DNA of 64,000 nt from Mycolicibacterium tokaiense. GTDB taxonomy: Bacteria; Actinomycetota; Actinomycetes; Mycobacteriales; Mycobacteriaceae. The translations under genes and the position numbers were made by a program. The number at the start of each line of letters is the position of its first letter. Position 1 is the stretch's first letter. This document shows positions 35,615 to 45,166 of the stretch, one piece after another. The DNA lies in assembly GCF_010725885.1 (NCBI RefSeq), contig NZ_AP022600.1, positions 682,001-746,000 on the forward strand, given 5' to 3'. The notes beneath the pieces were generated by a model, which did no database searches, had not been told where the DNA came from, and worked only from the letters and a program-made list of their open reading frames with translations.

Positions 35615-37069
35615 ATGACAACTCAAGCCGAAACCGCTGTGATCGTGCTGGCCGCCGGTGCGGGCACGCGCATGCGTTCAGATATCCCGAAGGTGCTGCA
35701 CCCCCTTGCCGGCCGCAGCATGCTCGAGCACGCCATTCGCGCTGGCGCCGGGGTATCCCCAGAGCATCTGGTGACGATTCTGGGTAAAAGCCGCGAAGTC
35801 ATCGCTCCGGCGGTGACGGAGCTGGCGGACACATTAAGCCGTCAGATCGACGTCGCCGTGCAGGACCAACAGCTGGGCACCGGGCACGCCGTGCTGTGCG
35901 GGCTCACCGCACTGCCGGACAGCTTCGACGGCACCGTTGTGGTGACCTCCGGGGACGTGCCCCTGCTCGATGCCGAGACCCTGACCGCACTGATCGAGAC
36001 GCACACCGCGGCGACGTCGGCGGCGACCATCCTGACCACCACCCAGTCCGACCCGACGGGCTACGGCCGGGTGCTGCGCACGCAGGACAACGAGGTGATC
36101 GCGATCGTCGAGCAGGCCGACGCGACGCCGAGCCAGCAGGCCATCTGCGAGGTGAACGCCGGGGTGTACGCCTTCGATGCGGGAGCGCTGCGCTCAGCGC
36201 TGCAGCGGCTGCGCTCGGACAACGCCCAGGGCGAGCTGTACCTCACCGACGTCATTTCCATCCTGCGCGGCGACGGCCAGGTGGTCCTCGCCGAACACGT
36301 CGACGACACCATGCTGGTCGCCGGGGTCAACGACCGGGTGCAGCTGGCCGCCCTGGGCGCCGAACTGAACCGACGCATCGTGGCCACCCACCAGCGCGCC
36401 GGGGTCACCGTCGTCGACCCGGCCAGCACCTGGATCGACATCGAGGTCACCATCGGCCAGGACACCGTGGTGGCGCCCGGGACCCAACTGCTGGGGTCGA
36501 CGGCCATCGGCAGACACTGCGCAATCGGGCCGGACACCACCCTCGCCGACGTCACCGTCGGCGACCGGGCATCGGTCGTGCGCACCCACGGCAGCGCGTC
36601 GTCCATCGGTGCGGGGGCCACCGTCGGGCCGTTCACCTATCTGCGGCCGGGCAGCCACCTGGGCGCCGACGGGAAGCTGGGCGCGTTCGTCGAGACCAAG
36701 AACGCCACCATCGGCACCGGCACCAAGGTCCCGCACCTGACCTACGTCGGCGACGCCGACATCGGCGAGCACAGCAACATCGGCGCCTCCAGCGTCTTCG
36801 TCAACTACGACGGCCAGACCAAACGGCGCACCACCATCGGCTCCCACGTGCGTACCGGGTCGGACACCATGTTCGTCGCCCCGGTGACGGTCGGCGACGG
36901 CGCCTATACCGGCGCGGGCACCGTCCTGCGCGAGGACGTCCCGCCCGGCGCGCTGGCCGTGTCGGCGGGTCCGCAGCGCAACATCGAGGGCTGGGTACAG
37001 CGCAAGCGGCCGGAGTCCGCGTCGGCCGAGGCGGCCCGCAAGGCCACCGAAGAAGACCGTCAGGACTGA
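35615..37069 (+). CDS. glmU: Bifunctional GlmU (glucosamine-1-phosphate acetyltransferase / N-acetylglucosamine-1-phosphate uridylyltransferase)
   Basis: 484 residues. The N-terminal pyrophosphorylase has [20 protein letters not shown] (about residues 10-28), GTGHAVLCG and VTSGDVPLL. The C-terminal left-handed beta-helix shows hexapeptide repeats and the acetyltransferase site [20 protein letters not shown]. It makes UDP-GlcNAc for peptidoglycan. It starts four bases after tRNA-Gln and overlaps the convergent DUF2254 gene by 10 bp. Confidence 0.98.
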   Translation: MTTQAETAVIVLAAGAGTRMRSDIPKVLHPLAGRSMLEHAIRAGAGVSPEHLVTILGKSREVIAPAVTELADTLSRQIDVAVQDQQLGTGHAVLCGLTALPDSFDGTVVVTSGDVPLLDAETLTALIETHTAATSAATILTTTQSDPTGYGRVLRTQDNEVIAIVEQADATPSQQAICEVNAGVYAFDAGALRSALQRLRSDNAQGELYLTDVISILRGDGQVVLAEHVDDTMLVAGVNDRVQLAALGAELNRRIVATHQRAGVTVVDPASTWIDIEVTIGQDTVVAPGTQLLGSTAIGRHCAIGPDTTLADVTVGDRASVVRTHGSASSIGAGATVGPFTYLRPGSHLGADGKLGAFVETKNATIGTGTKVPHLTYVGDADIGEHSNIGASSVFVNYDGQTKRRTTIGSHVRTGSDTMFVAPVTVGDGAYTGAGTVLREDVPPGALAVSAGPQRNIEGWVQRKRPESASAEAARKATEEDRQD

Positions 37070-38424
37070 CCGGCGAGCGCCTGCTCGACGCGCAGAGCCA
37101 GCCGTTCGAGGTCCTGACGGTCGGTCGCATCGAAGTCCTGCTGAGCCACCGACGCGCGGGTCCGGCTCAGTTGGCGCGCCACGCCCGCGCGGTGCGCGGG
37201 CACCGACGTCCGCCAGGCCACGTCGTGCAGCAACCGCAGCACCGCGGCCTGCAGCGCGGTCTCGGCGGCGCCATAGCGGCGGGGCTGACCGATCGCCAGG
37301 TCGAGCAGGAGGTCGAAACCGGGTCGCGCGAGGATGACACGGACCACACCGTCGCCGTCGCAGCGCACCACGTCATCGAGGTCCCGGTCCACCAGGTCGC
37401 AGAGCACCGCCGACAGATGCCCCAAGGTGTACACCCCGGTGGTGGGGTCATTGATGCTCGGCGACAGCGCCTTGACAGCGACATCGGTGAGTTGACGTAC
37501 GCCGTATCTGACGTCCTGTACCGAGGTTCTCTCGAAGCCGATGGTCGTCGCCTCCTTCAGGCATCGGTGCACCGACTCTCGGGCATCGTCGGTGAGGGGA
37601 CGGTGGTGCCTCGACCACACGCGGCCCAACGGGGTTCCCTCGACCAGCCAGTTTCCCGGATATTCGCTGATTTCGATCACGACGTCCTGGGCCGTGGCGG
37701 CGGCGAGAAGCGCGTCGGCATCGCTGGAACCCAGAAACCCGGTCGAGGGAGCCGTCAGGGCCAGCGCCGACGCCGGTGCCACAGGTGCCGGTACCTCGTC
37801 GCGTTCGGCGATGCCCGTCGCGGCCCGGATCGACTGGCGGGCGTCGCCGGCCACCGTGTCCAGCAGCGTCTCCACCCGAATCTGACGAACCAGGTGCCCG
37901 AGGAAGAGAACGAGGCCGACCACGCTCACCACGGCCATGAGGTAGGCCACGGTCACAGCGATCTTGGGGACGAACTGAGCCTGACCGTCGTCGGTGCTGT
38001 CGCGGACCGTCCGCAGGACCGTCAGCGCGTAGACGAAGGTGGACAAGAACACCGCAAGCGTCAGCTGAACGAACCGGTCGCGAGCGAATGTCCGCAAGAG
38101 CCGCGGAGAAAACTGCTGGCTGGCCAGCTGCAACGTCACCACCGTCAGCGAGAACGTCAGCGATGTCACGGTGATCAGCGACGAGGCCACCGCACTCAGA
38201 ACATCCCGGGCGGCGTCAGAACCTCCCCCGAACAGGTATGCCGAGACGGAGACCGGCAACCGGTCGTCGAAGGCCTCGTCGAGCTCCGGGATGGCCACCC
38301 CTGCGCAGACCGCCGCCAGCACCGCCATCGCCGGGACGGGCCACAATCGGGTGCGCACGCCGTCGAGCAACTGCGATCGGCGCTGTTGGATTCGGGTCAA
38401 CACACCCACGATTGCCACCTCCAT
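37060..38424 (-). CDS. DUF2254 membrane protein
   Basis: 454 residues. An N-terminal membrane part has about four helices ([79 protein letters not shown]) and the family segment [20 protein letters not shown] large soluble domain contains [14 protein letters not shown]. This is the DUF2254 layout; function unknown. It lies between glmU and prs, which are neighbours in M. tuberculosis, so it is an insertion relative to that order. Confidence 0.85.
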   Translation of the reverse strand: MEVAIVGVLTRIQQRRSQLLDGVRTRLWPVPAMAVLAAVCAGVAIPELDEAFDDRLPVSVSAYLFGGGSDAARDVLSAVASSLITVTSLTFSLTVVTLQLASQQFSPRLLRTFARDRFVQLTLAVFLSTFVYALTVLRTVRDSTDDGQAQFVPKIAVTVAYLMAVVSVVGLVLFLGHLVRQIRVETLLDTVAGDARQSIRAATGIAERDEVPAPVAPASALALTAPSTGFLGSSDADALLAAATAQDVVIEISEYPGNWLVEGTPLGRVWSRHHRPLTDDARESVHRCLKEATTIGFERTSVQDVRYGVRQLTDVAVKALSPSINDPTTGVYTLGHLSAVLCDLVDRDLDDVVRCDGDGVVRVILARPGFDLLLDLAIGQPRRYGAAETALQAAVLRLLHDVAWRTSVPAHRAGVARQLSRTRASVAQQDFDATDRQDLERLALRVEQALAGQS

Positions 38425-38546
38425 TCGTTCGGGTCAGCTAGTGCCAGCATGTCTGCTGTTGTTTCCAATCTGGTAACCCGGCACCGCAGACGCAGAACCG
38501 CTACGTACGATTGGCGCGTATTGATCCCCGACCGGCGAGGGCAACA

Positions 38547-39527
38547 GTGAGCCACGACTGGACCGACAACCGCAAAAGCCTGATGCTCTTCTCGGGCCGA
38601 GCGCACCCCGAGCTTGCTGACCAGGTCGCCAAGGAACTCGACGTTCCCGTCACCGCGATGACGGCCCGCGACTTCGCCAACGGCGAGATCTTCGTCCGCT
38701 TCGACGAATCCGTACGAGGCAGCGACGCATTCGTGCTGCAGTCCAATCCGGCGCCGCTGAACTCGTGGCTGATGGAACAGCTGCTGATGATCGACGCCCT
38801 CAAGCGCGGCAGCGCGAAGCGGATCACCGCGATCGTGCCGTTCTATCCCTACGCCCGCCAGGACAAGAAACACCGCGGCCGCGAACCCATCTCGGCGCGA
38901 CTGGTCGCCGACCTGCTCAAGACCGCGGGCGCCGACCGCATCGTCACGGTGGACCTGCACACCGATCAGATCCAGGGGTTCTTCGACGGCCCGGTGGACC
39001 ACATGCGCGCGCAGAAGCTGCTCATCGGGTACATCGCCGACAAGTACGCCGGTAGCGACCTCGTGGTGGTGTCCCCCGACTCCGGCCGGGTGCGCGTCGC
39101 CGAGAAGTGGGCCGACTCGCTCGGTGGCGTGCCGCTGGCCTTCATCCACAAGACCCGCGACCCGCTGGTGCCCAACCAGGTGAAGTCCAACCGGGTGGTC
39201 GGTGACGTGCGCGGCAAGACGTGCATCCTGACCGACGACATGATCGACACCGGCGGCACCATCGCCGGCGCGGTCAAGCTGCTGCGTGAGGACGGCGCCA
39301 CCGATGTCATCATCGCCGCCACCCACGGCGTGTTGTCCGACCCGGCACCACAGCGCCTGGCCGACTGCGGCGCCCGCGAGGTGATCGTCACCAACACCCT
39401 GCCCATCGGCGAGGACAAGCAGTTCCCCGCGCTGACCGTGCTGTCCATCGCCCCGCTGCTGGCCGACACCATCCGCCAGGTGTTCGACAACGGGTCGGTG
39501 ACCAGTCTCTTCGACGGCTCGGCCTAG
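38547..39527 (+). CDS. prs: Ribose-phosphate pyrophosphokinase
   Basis: 326 residues from the GTG at 38547, which follows GAGGG at five bases; this equals the usual length. Markers are SGRAHPELADQVAKEL, the ATP region RQDKKHRGREPISARLVADL, VVSPDSGRVRVAEKWADSLG and the PRPP loop TDDMIDTGGTI. It makes PRPP for nucleotide, His, Trp and arabinan precursor synthesis. arsC starts on the next base after its stop. Confidence 0.97.
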   Translation: MSHDWTDNRKSLMLFSGRAHPELADQVAKELDVPVTAMTARDFANGEIFVRFDESVRGSDAFVLQSNPAPLNSWLMEQLLMIDALKRGSAKRITAIVPFYPYARQDKKHRGREPISARLVADLLKTAGADRIVTVDLHTDQIQGFFDGPVDHMRAQKLLIGYIADKYAGSDLVVVSPDSGRVRVAEKWADSLGGVPLAFIHKTRDPLVPNQVKSNRVVGDVRGKTCILTDDMIDTGGTIAGAVKLLREDGATDVIIAATHGVLSDPAPQRLADCGAREVIVTNTLPIGEDKQFPALTVLSIAPLLADTIRQVFDNGSVTSLFDGSA

Positions 39528-39866
39528 ATGAGCACGATCTACCACAACCCGCGCTGCACGACCTCGCGCAAGACGCTGGAGTTGCTGCGCGAGTCCGGCG
39601 TCGAGCCCACGGTGGTGCAGTACCTCAAGACCCCACCCTCGCGTGCCGAGCTGGCCCGGCTGATCGCCGACGCCGGGATCGAGGTGCGGGCGGCGGTCCG
39701 CAAGCGGGAAGCGCTGTACGCCGAACTGAACCTGGCCGACGCTTCCGACGATGAACTGCTGGACGCCATGGCGGCGCACCCCGTCCTGATCGAGCGGCCG
39801 TTCGTCGTCACCGACAAGGGCACCCGGCTGGCCCGCCCGGTCGATGCGGTGCGCGACATCCTGTGA
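39528..39866 (+). CDS. arsC: ArsC-family reductase (glutaredoxin-type)
   Basis: 112 residues, with the active site NPRCTTSRKTLELL at the N-terminus and FVVTDKGTRLARP near the end, as in ArsC-type reductases. The family reduces arsenate with glutaredoxin, but the group also has members of unknown substrate. It is packed between prs and lpqT (4-bp overlap with lpqT). Confidence 0.88.
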   Translation: MSTIYHNPRCTTSRKTLELLRESGVEPTVVQYLKTPPSRAELARLIADAGIEVRAAVRKREALYAELNLADASDDELLDAMAAHPVLIERPFVVTDKGTRLARPVDAVRDIL

Positions 39867-40516
39867 GAGCCGGCGTCGCCGCCCTTGCCGCAGCACTGCT
39901 GGTCAGCGCCTGCGGGGCGGAAACGCCTGACTACCAGTCGATCTGGACCGACAGTCCCACCGTGGCCACCCCGACGCCGGAGACCTCCACGGAACAACCG
40001 GTGCCGTTCTACGAGTACCTCGAGACGCTGGGGGTCACCGGCGAGCCGCGGCCCCTCGACGCGCTGGACGATGTGACGGTGACGCTGCCGGTGCCCGCCG
40101 GGTGGGCCGTCGTGGACGACCCGGAGTTGCGCGACGTACGGCTGATCCGGCCTGCCGGGGCGGCAGACCACTACCCCAACGTCATGGTGATGGCCTTCAG
40201 ACTGTGGGGCAATTTCGACGTGGGCGAGGCGATCACCCGCGCCAACGCCGATGCCACGATGGCGAAGAACTTCACCAAGCTCGGGGAGTCCTTCGACGAC
40301 TTCGACGGTTTCCCGTCGGCGATGATCGAGGGCAGCTACGACGCCCCCGACGGCACGCGGGTACACACCTACAACCGGGTGGTGATCCCGGTGACCGCCG
40401 GCTTCGACCGGTACCTCATCCAGTTCACCGCCAGCACCCTGGCCAATCAGGCCGTCGCGCAATCGGATCCGATCGAGGAGACCATCAAAGGCTTCGGCGT
40501 GACAGTTGCTCGCTAA
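39863..40516 (+). CDS. lpqT: LpqT-family lipoprotein
   Basis: 217 residues from a GTG in a 4-bp overlap with arsC. Lipobox LLVSAC near residue 17, a Thr/Pro-rich linker and a LpqN/LpqT domain with LPVPAGWAVVDDPEL and YNRVVIPVTAGFDRYLIQFT. Its position between prs and rplY matches Rv1016c. It is an envelope lipoprotein; the molecular role is not established. Confidence 0.9.
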   Translation: MRAGVAALAAALLVSACGAETPDYQSIWTDSPTVATPTPETSTEQPVPFYEYLETLGVTGEPRPLDALDDVTVTLPVPAGWAVVDDPELRDVRLIRPAGAADHYPNVMVMAFRLWGNFDVGEAITRANADATMAKNFTKLGESFDDFDGFPSAMIEGSYDAPDGTRVHTYNRVVIPVTAGFDRYLIQFTASTLANQAVAQSDPIEETIKGFGVTVAR

Positions 40517-40526
40517 TCTGTCAGGC

Positions 40527-41396
40527 ATGACCCACTGGACAGCCGCAGACCTCCCGTCCTTCGCCGGCCGCACCGTCATCGTCACCGGCGCCAACAGCGG
40601 CCTCGGTGAAGTCACCGCCCGAGAACTGGCCCGCGTCGGCGCCCGGGTCATCCTCGCGGTGCGCAACACCGCCAAAGGGGACGCCGCCGCAGCCGGCATG
40701 ACCGGCGACGTCGAGGTCCGGCCGCTGGATCTGCAGTCACTGGCGTCGGTGCGCGCCTTCGCCGAGAGCATCGACGCGGCGGACGTCCTGATCAACAACG
40801 CGGGCATCATGGCGGTGCCCTACGCCGAGACCGCCGACGGCTTCGAGAGCCAGATCGGCACCAATCACCTGGGTCACTTCGCGCTGACCAACCTGCTGCT
40901 GCCCAAGCTCACCGACCGGGTGGTCACGGTGTCCTCGCTGATGCACCTGTTCGGCCGGGTGAAGGTCGACGACCTCAACTATCGGGCCCGCCCCTACTTC
41001 GCCTGGCCCGCGTACTGCCAGTCCAAGCTGGCCAACCTGCTGTTCACCACCGAGTTGCAGCGCCGCCTCGAGGCAGCCGGATCTACGCTGATCGCGGTGG
41101 CCGCCCACCCCGGTTACTCGGCGACCAACCTGCAGGGCCAGACCGGCAACAAGTTCGGCACCCCGATCTGGCGTGCCGGCAACAAGCTGCTGGCCACCGA
41201 CGCCGCCTTCGGCGCCCGTCAGACGTTGTTCGCCGCCTCGCAACCGGTCGCCGGCGACAGCTTCATCGGTCCCCGCTTCCTGAGCAACGGCCCCACCCAG
41301 ACGGTCGGGCGCAGTCCGCTGGCCCGTGACCGGAAGACGGCCGCCGCGCTGTGGAGCCTGTCCGAGACGCTCACCGACGTGCAGTTTTCGTTGTGA
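40527..41396 (+). CDS. Short-chain dehydrogenase/reductase
   Basis: 289 residues from the ATG at 40527. Cofactor motif TGANSGLGEVTAREL, NNAG in VLINNAGIMAV, Ser in VVTVSSLMHLFG and the catalytic YCQSK. It resembles the retinol dehydrogenase/WWOX-like SDRs that mycobacteria carry in many copies. Substrate unknown. It lies between lpqT and rplY, so is an accessory insertion in the backbone. Confidence 0.9.
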   Translation: MTHWTAADLPSFAGRTVIVTGANSGLGEVTARELARVGARVILAVRNTAKGDAAAAGMTGDVEVRPLDLQSLASVRAFAESIDAADVLINNAGIMAVPYAETADGFESQIGTNHLGHFALTNLLLPKLTDRVVTVSSLMHLFGRVKVDDLNYRARPYFAWPAYCQSKLANLLFTTELQRRLEAAGSTLIAVAAHPGYSATNLQGQTGNKFGTPIWRAGNKLLATDAAFGARQTLFAASQPVAGDSFIGPRFLSNGPTQTVGRSPLARDRKTAAALWSLSETLTDVQFSL

Positions 41397-41540
41397 CGAT
41401 TTCATTTCTCCTGTGACGGTGCGTTACCCTTGCGGGCGATCACGGCGAGGGTGGCCAGGCCACCGTTATCGACGGGACCTCCGCGCTACCGCGCGTGACC
41501 CTGGCCGTGCGATGACAGCACAGGTACAGGAGAACATCAC

Positions 41541-42203
41541 ATGGCCAAGGCCCAGGCGCACGCCGCCAACAATCTGACCGTCGAGGTCCGCACCAAGACC
41601 GGTAAGGGTGCGTCTCGTCAGGCCCGCCGCGAAGGCAAGGTGCCCGCCGTTCTCTACGGCCACGGCACCGATCCGCAGCATCTCAACCTGCCGGGCCGTG
41701 AGCTGGCAGCCGTGCTGCGTAACTTCGGCACCAACGCTGTGCTGACCCTCGACGTGGACGGCACCGAGGCGCTGGCGCTGCCCAAGCAGATCGAGATCCA
41801 CCCCATCAAGCGCAGCATCCAGCACGTCGACCTCATCATCGTGCGCCGCGGCGAGAAGGTCACCGTCGAGGTGCCCGTCACCGTCGAGGGCGACGCCGCC
41901 CCCGGCACCCTGGTGACCCAGGAGACCACCACCCTCGAGGTCGAAGCCGAGGCGATGTCCATCCCCGAGGGCTTCACCGTGTCGGTCGAGGATGCCGAGG
42001 CCGGCACCCAGATCACCGCCGCCCAGGTCGAGCTGCCCGAGGGCACCACGCTGGTGTCGGATCCCGAACTGCTGGTGGTCAACGTCGTGACTGCACCCAC
42101 CGAGGAAGAGCTCGAGGCCGAGGGCGGCGGCGAGCCCGTCGAAGAGCAGCTCGAGGAGCAGGCCGAGGCCGACGCCGAGGGCGACGCCGAGAAGTCCGAG
42201 TAG
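41541..42203 (+). CDS. rplY: 50S ribosomal protein L25 (CTC form)
   Basis: 220 residues. The N-terminal 5S-rRNA-binding domain ([20 protein letters not shown]) and the C-terminal TL5/CTC domain are both visible, with a Glu-rich tail. It binds 5S rRNA. It is 12 bp upstream of pth, the usual rplY-pth pair. The 144-bp upstream region (41397-41540) probably holds its promoter, but I could not pick one with confidence. Confidence 0.96.
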   Translation: MAKAQAHAANNLTVEVRTKTGKGASRQARREGKVPAVLYGHGTDPQHLNLPGRELAAVLRNFGTNAVLTLDVDGTEALALPKQIEIHPIKRSIQHVDLIIVRRGEKVTVEVPVTVEGDAAPGTLVTQETTTLEVEAEAMSIPEGFTVSVEDAEAGTQITAAQVELPEGTTLVSDPELLVVNVVTAPTEEELEAEGGGEPVEEQLEEQAEADAEGDAEKSE

Positions 42204-42215
42204 CCCCACCTCGAC

Positions 42216-42794
42216 ATGGCCGAACCGATGCTGGTGGTCGGCCTGGGAAACCCCGGGCCGAACTACGCCAAGACCCGGCACAACATCGGGTTCATGGTCG
42301 TCGACGTCCTGGCCGAGCGGCTGGGCGAGAAGTTCAAAGTGCACAAGCGCTCTGGCGCCGAGGTGGCCACCGGCCGCCTCGGCGGCCGAGCCGTGATCCT
42401 CGCCAAGCCGCGGGTCTACATGAACGAGTCCGGCCGTCAGGTCGGTCCCTTGGCGAACTTCTATTCGGTGGCCCCCGCCGACGTGGTGATCGTCCACGAC
42501 GAACTCGACATCGACTTCGGCCGTATCCGGCTGAAGTTCGGCGGCGGGGTCGCCGGCCACAACGGCCTGCGCTCCGTCGGTTCGGCGCTGGGCACCAACG
42601 ACTTTCATCGTGTGCGGGTGGGCATCGGGCGCCCGCCCGGCAGTAAGTCGGGTGCGGCGTTCGTGCTGGAGCAGTTCAACTCCCGCGAGCGCCCGGAGCT
42701 CGGCGTGATCTGCGAGCAGGCCGCCGACGCTGCCGAGCTGCTGGTGCAGCTGGGTATCGAACCCGCGCAGAACCAGGTCCACGCCTGGACCTAG
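42216..42794 (+). CDS. pth: Peptidyl-tRNA hydrolase
   Basis: 192 residues. [20 protein letters not shown] carries the catalytic His near residue 23, with [16 protein letters not shown] and [20 protein letters not shown] following. It releases tRNA from peptidyl-tRNA that drops off the ribosome. It follows rplY. Confidence 0.97.
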   Translation: MAEPMLVVGLGNPGPNYAKTRHNIGFMVVDVLAERLGEKFKVHKRSGAEVATGRLGGRAVILAKPRVYMNESGRQVGPLANFYSVAPADVVIVHDELDIDFGRIRLKFGGGVAGHNGLRSVGSALGTNDFHRVRVGIGRPPGSKSGAAFVLEQFNSRERPELGVICEQAADAAELLVQLGIEPAQNQVHAWT

Positions 42795-42814
42795 CGTCAT
42801 CTGTCCAGACCCCC

Positions 42815-42881
42815 ACGCCGAGCGTGCGTGTTTGTACGTCTGCAAGCGGCGTGGCGTGCGCGGACACGCGCGCTCGGCGTC
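42815..42881. repeat. Dispersed inverted-repeat element, copy B
   Basis: A 67-bp element with ends ACGCCGAGCG and CGCTCGGCGT, an extended imperfect stem and the inner TTTGTAC shared with copy A at 25102-25166. It lies between the convergent pth and Fe-S genes and abuts the stop codon of the minus-strand gene exactly as copy A does. Confidence 0.75.
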
Positions 42882-43914
42882 AGGAAAGCCCGCGGATTCC
42901 GCTGTCGACGACCTTGACGGGCTTGTGCGGATACCGCTTCTCCGCATGCGCCTTGGCGGCCGAGTCGGGTAACACGTACAACGTCTCGACCTTCTCCTGC
43001 AGCGGTTTGAGCACCAGATCCATGAAGCCCTTGCGGTCGTCGAGGTAGGGCTCGATCACCTCCTCGCCGGCCGGGCAGACCGCCAGGCAGTAGGCTGCCT
43101 TGTAGTTCGCCTTGAACGACAGGCTCTGCCACATCGAGGCATTCTCCGAATCCGTGACCCGCGAGCGGAAATCCTGCGCATCCGTGCTGTCGGCGACGGT
43201 CTGCACCCAATCGGTGAAGCCACCCATGAACTCGCGGTAGTTGTGCACCGAGCACGCCACGAAATCGAACTCGCCGTCCTTGCCGATGGCGCCCACAGGA
43301 CACGCCGCCACGCACAACTTGCACTCCAGGCACGGCGAATAATCCAGCGGCGCACTGTAATCACTGATCTCGGCATCCACCATGACGGTGGCCAGCAGGA
43401 TGAAGTTACCGAACCGCGGGTGGATGACATTGCGGTGGATGCCCATCACGCCCATTCCCGCGGCCACGGCGACGGGTTTGTGTGCCACCACCCAGATGCG
43501 CCCGGGGTACCGGTCCATCTCCATGGGAAAGGTGGCCGACGGGTTCAGGGCGCGGTAGCCGGCGTCCTGCAGGGTGCGGGTGATGCGGTGGGCAGCTTCG
43601 TTGATGATCTCACCGGTGCGGTGGAACTCCTGGTTGGCCACGCTGCGGGCCGTCGAGCGCACATTGTCGCGGTTCATCTTGACCACCAGCGACAGGTAGC
43701 TCCTGGCCCCTGGCTGCGCGGCTTCCACGTGTTCGGCCTCGGACACCAACGCCGGGTTGGCGACACTGGCGAAGCCCACGTCGTCGGCGCCGGCCTCCAG
43801 ACATACCTGCCGCAGCCAGCCCGCATCGATGACCCCCGGCTTCGGGCTGCTGCGCGCCAGCACTGTGCGCACCGTCGGATGGTCAGCGATTCGGGGTGAG
43901 ATCCTGCCTGCCAT
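42880..43914 (-). CDS. 4Fe-4S ferredoxin-type oxidoreductase (epoxyqueuosine-reductase-like)
   Basis: 344 residues from the ATG at 43914. The cluster motif CLECKLCVAACPVGAIG is followed by a second set (CSVHN and AYCLAVCPAGEEVI), giving two [4Fe-4S] sites as in QueG or reductive dehalogenase C-terminal parts. No cobalamin motif was recognised. TATACT lies three bases before a first ATG and six before the second, which is what a leaderless transcript beginning at the second ATG would show. A 24-bp palindrome covers this promoter. Electron partner and substrate unknown. Confidence 0.78.
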   Translation of the reverse strand: MAGRISPRIADHPTVRTVLARSSPKPGVIDAGWLRQVCLEAGADDVGFASVANPALVSEAEHVEAAQPGARSYLSLVVKMNRDNVRSTARSVANQEFHRTGEIINEAAHRITRTLQDAGYRALNPSATFPMEMDRYPGRIWVVAHKPVAVAAGMGVMGIHRNVIHPRFGNFILLATVMVDAEISDYSAPLDYSPCLECKLCVAACPVGAIGKDGEFDFVACSVHNYREFMGGFTDWVQTVADSTDAQDFRSRVTDSENASMWQSLSFKANYKAAYCLAVCPAGEEVIEPYLDDRKGFMDLVLKPLQEKVETLYVLPDSAAKAHAEKRYPHKPVKVVDSGIRGLS

Positions 43915-43917
43915 CAT

Positions 43918-43941
43918 CTGAGTATATCTACCAATACTCAG
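43918..43941. promoter_or_regulatory. Palindromic operator over the Fe-S gene promoter
   Basis: CTGAGTAT, an 8-bp spacer and ATACTCAG form a perfect inverted repeat that includes the TATACT -10 element of the minus-strand Fe-S gene. This is the form and place of a repressor site (TetR or MarR type). No regulator gene is adjacent. Confidence 0.75.
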
Positions 43942-44058
43942 CTGTCCAGCGTCCAGCTCGAGCTGCCCGGATATGGAATTCCTATGCAGTCCGGCTTCCC
44001 GGGCCCCGGCGCCGATAGCGTTGTTGTCACTTGGCCACCACCTACGTGAGGACCACCC

Positions 44059-44829
44059 ATGACACACCTGCAGTCCGTCGGTACACCCGCTGATTCAGCA
44101 CGAGAAGCCCTGTGCCGATTCACTTTCCCTGTGGACGGCGGCAGTATCAGCATCGAAACGGCTGAGCCGCTGCCCGCACGCATCACCGCGGAGGTGGCCG
44201 ACCTGGCCCGCCGGCACCAGCACAGCTTCTCCAGGTCTGAGCCTGAATCACTGGTGGACACCATGGCCCGCCGCCACGGCGGCACTTTCCACTTCCCCAC
44301 CGAGTCGCACCGGCTGTTCGGCCTCTTCGATGCCGTCGCCGCAGCGACCGGGGCACCGTCGTGGGTCTTCGAGGTCGACCGCAGCGGCACCACGCTGAGC
44401 ACGTCGGGCGCACTGACTGTCGACGTCGGCGCCACCGGGACCGGCCACCTGGTCGACCTGGTCACCGAGCTGCTGCACCGTCGCGGCGCCGACGATTTTG
44501 TGGTCGGTACGGCGGACGGGCTGCGGCACAGCGGTTGCGTACCGCTACCGATCGCACTGCGCCACCCCGGCGACCCGACCCTGGCGGTGGGCGTCGCCAC
44601 CGTCACCGATCAGGCACTGTGCACCACGGCGGCAACGTCCGACGGCCCGGTGTCCGCCACCTGGGTGGTGGCAGCAGAAGCCGCCACCGCCAACGCCCTT
44701 GGCGCCAAATTGTTCTCCACCACGCCGGCACGGCTGGCCAAGTACTTCCGCTTCAGCTACATCAGGCTGTTCCACGACGGCCACGCGGAAATCTCGCGCA
44801 CCTTCCCCGGAGCGCTGTTCACAAAGTAG
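44059..44829 (+). CDS. ApbE-like protein (divergent FAD:protein FMN transferase family)
   Basis: 256 residues, with the ApbE order: RRHQHSFSRSEPESLVDTMA, then a region like LFDAVAAATGAPSWVFEVDR, VDVGATGTGHLVDLVTELLH, and SATWVVAAEAATANALGAKLFSTTP near the end. The usual DxGGIxKG motif is changed to DVGATGTGH and the C-terminal metal site is altered, so activity is uncertain. ApbE attaches FMN to redox proteins; the Fe-S oxidoreductase gene next door, divergent by 144 bp, is a possible functional partner. Confidence 0.6.
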   Translation: MTHLQSVGTPADSAREALCRFTFPVDGGSISIETAEPLPARITAEVADLARRHQHSFSRSEPESLVDTMARRHGGTFHFPTESHRLFGLFDAVAAATGAPSWVFEVDRSGTTLSTSGALTVDVGATGTGHLVDLVTELLHRRGADDFVVGTADGLRHSGCVPLPIALRHPGDPTLAVGVATVTDQALCTTAATSDGPVSATWVVAAEAATANALGAKLFSTTPARLAKYFRFSYIRLFHDGHAEISRTFPGALFTK

Positions 44830-44889
44830 TCACACCCGCGAGCGAATGGTCTGCACACCGTCCGTTCTCACAACCACAAGGAGTACACC

Positions 44890-45162
44890 ATGAAGCGCTA
44901 CCTCTTCGCCACCTTGGCCGCCGCGGCGGTCGCCCCGACCGCAATTGCACTAGCCGGCAACGCAACTGCGGCGCCGTCGGGCACGTCAGCGACCTCCACC
45001 GTCCAGCAGCTGCGCAGCCAGGGCTACAACGTCCAGATCAACGGTTCCCGCAACGCTCCCCTGACCAACTGCACCGTCAACGCGGTTCGGCCGATGGCCA
45101 ACGATCCGCTGCGGACCGTGTTCGTCGACCTGAACTGCCCCGCCGAATACATCGACGACTGA
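44890..45162 (+). CDS. Small secreted mycobacterial protein
   Basis: 90 residues. AAGGAG stands seven bases before the ATG. The signal peptide MKRYLFATLAAAAVAPTAIA ends near NATA-A. The mature part is about 62 residues with two Cys (LTNCTVNAV and VDLNCPAEY), probably one disulfide. It resembles the small secreted proteins that mycobacteria carry in several copies. Function unknown. It ends five bases from the convergent ABC permease gene. Confidence 0.8.
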   Translation: MKRYLFATLAAAAVAPTAIALAGNATAAPSGTSATSTVQQLRSQGYNVQINGSRNAPLTNCTVNAVRPMANDPLRTVFVDLNCPAEYIDD

Positions 45163-45166
45163 GGGG

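Noticed and set aside
35896..38550. 884-codon open frame on the plus strand across glmU and the DUF2254 gene
   Set aside because: It runs through glmU in another frame and then antisense to DUF2254. The Arg/Gly/His-rich composition and lack of motifs show it is a shadow.
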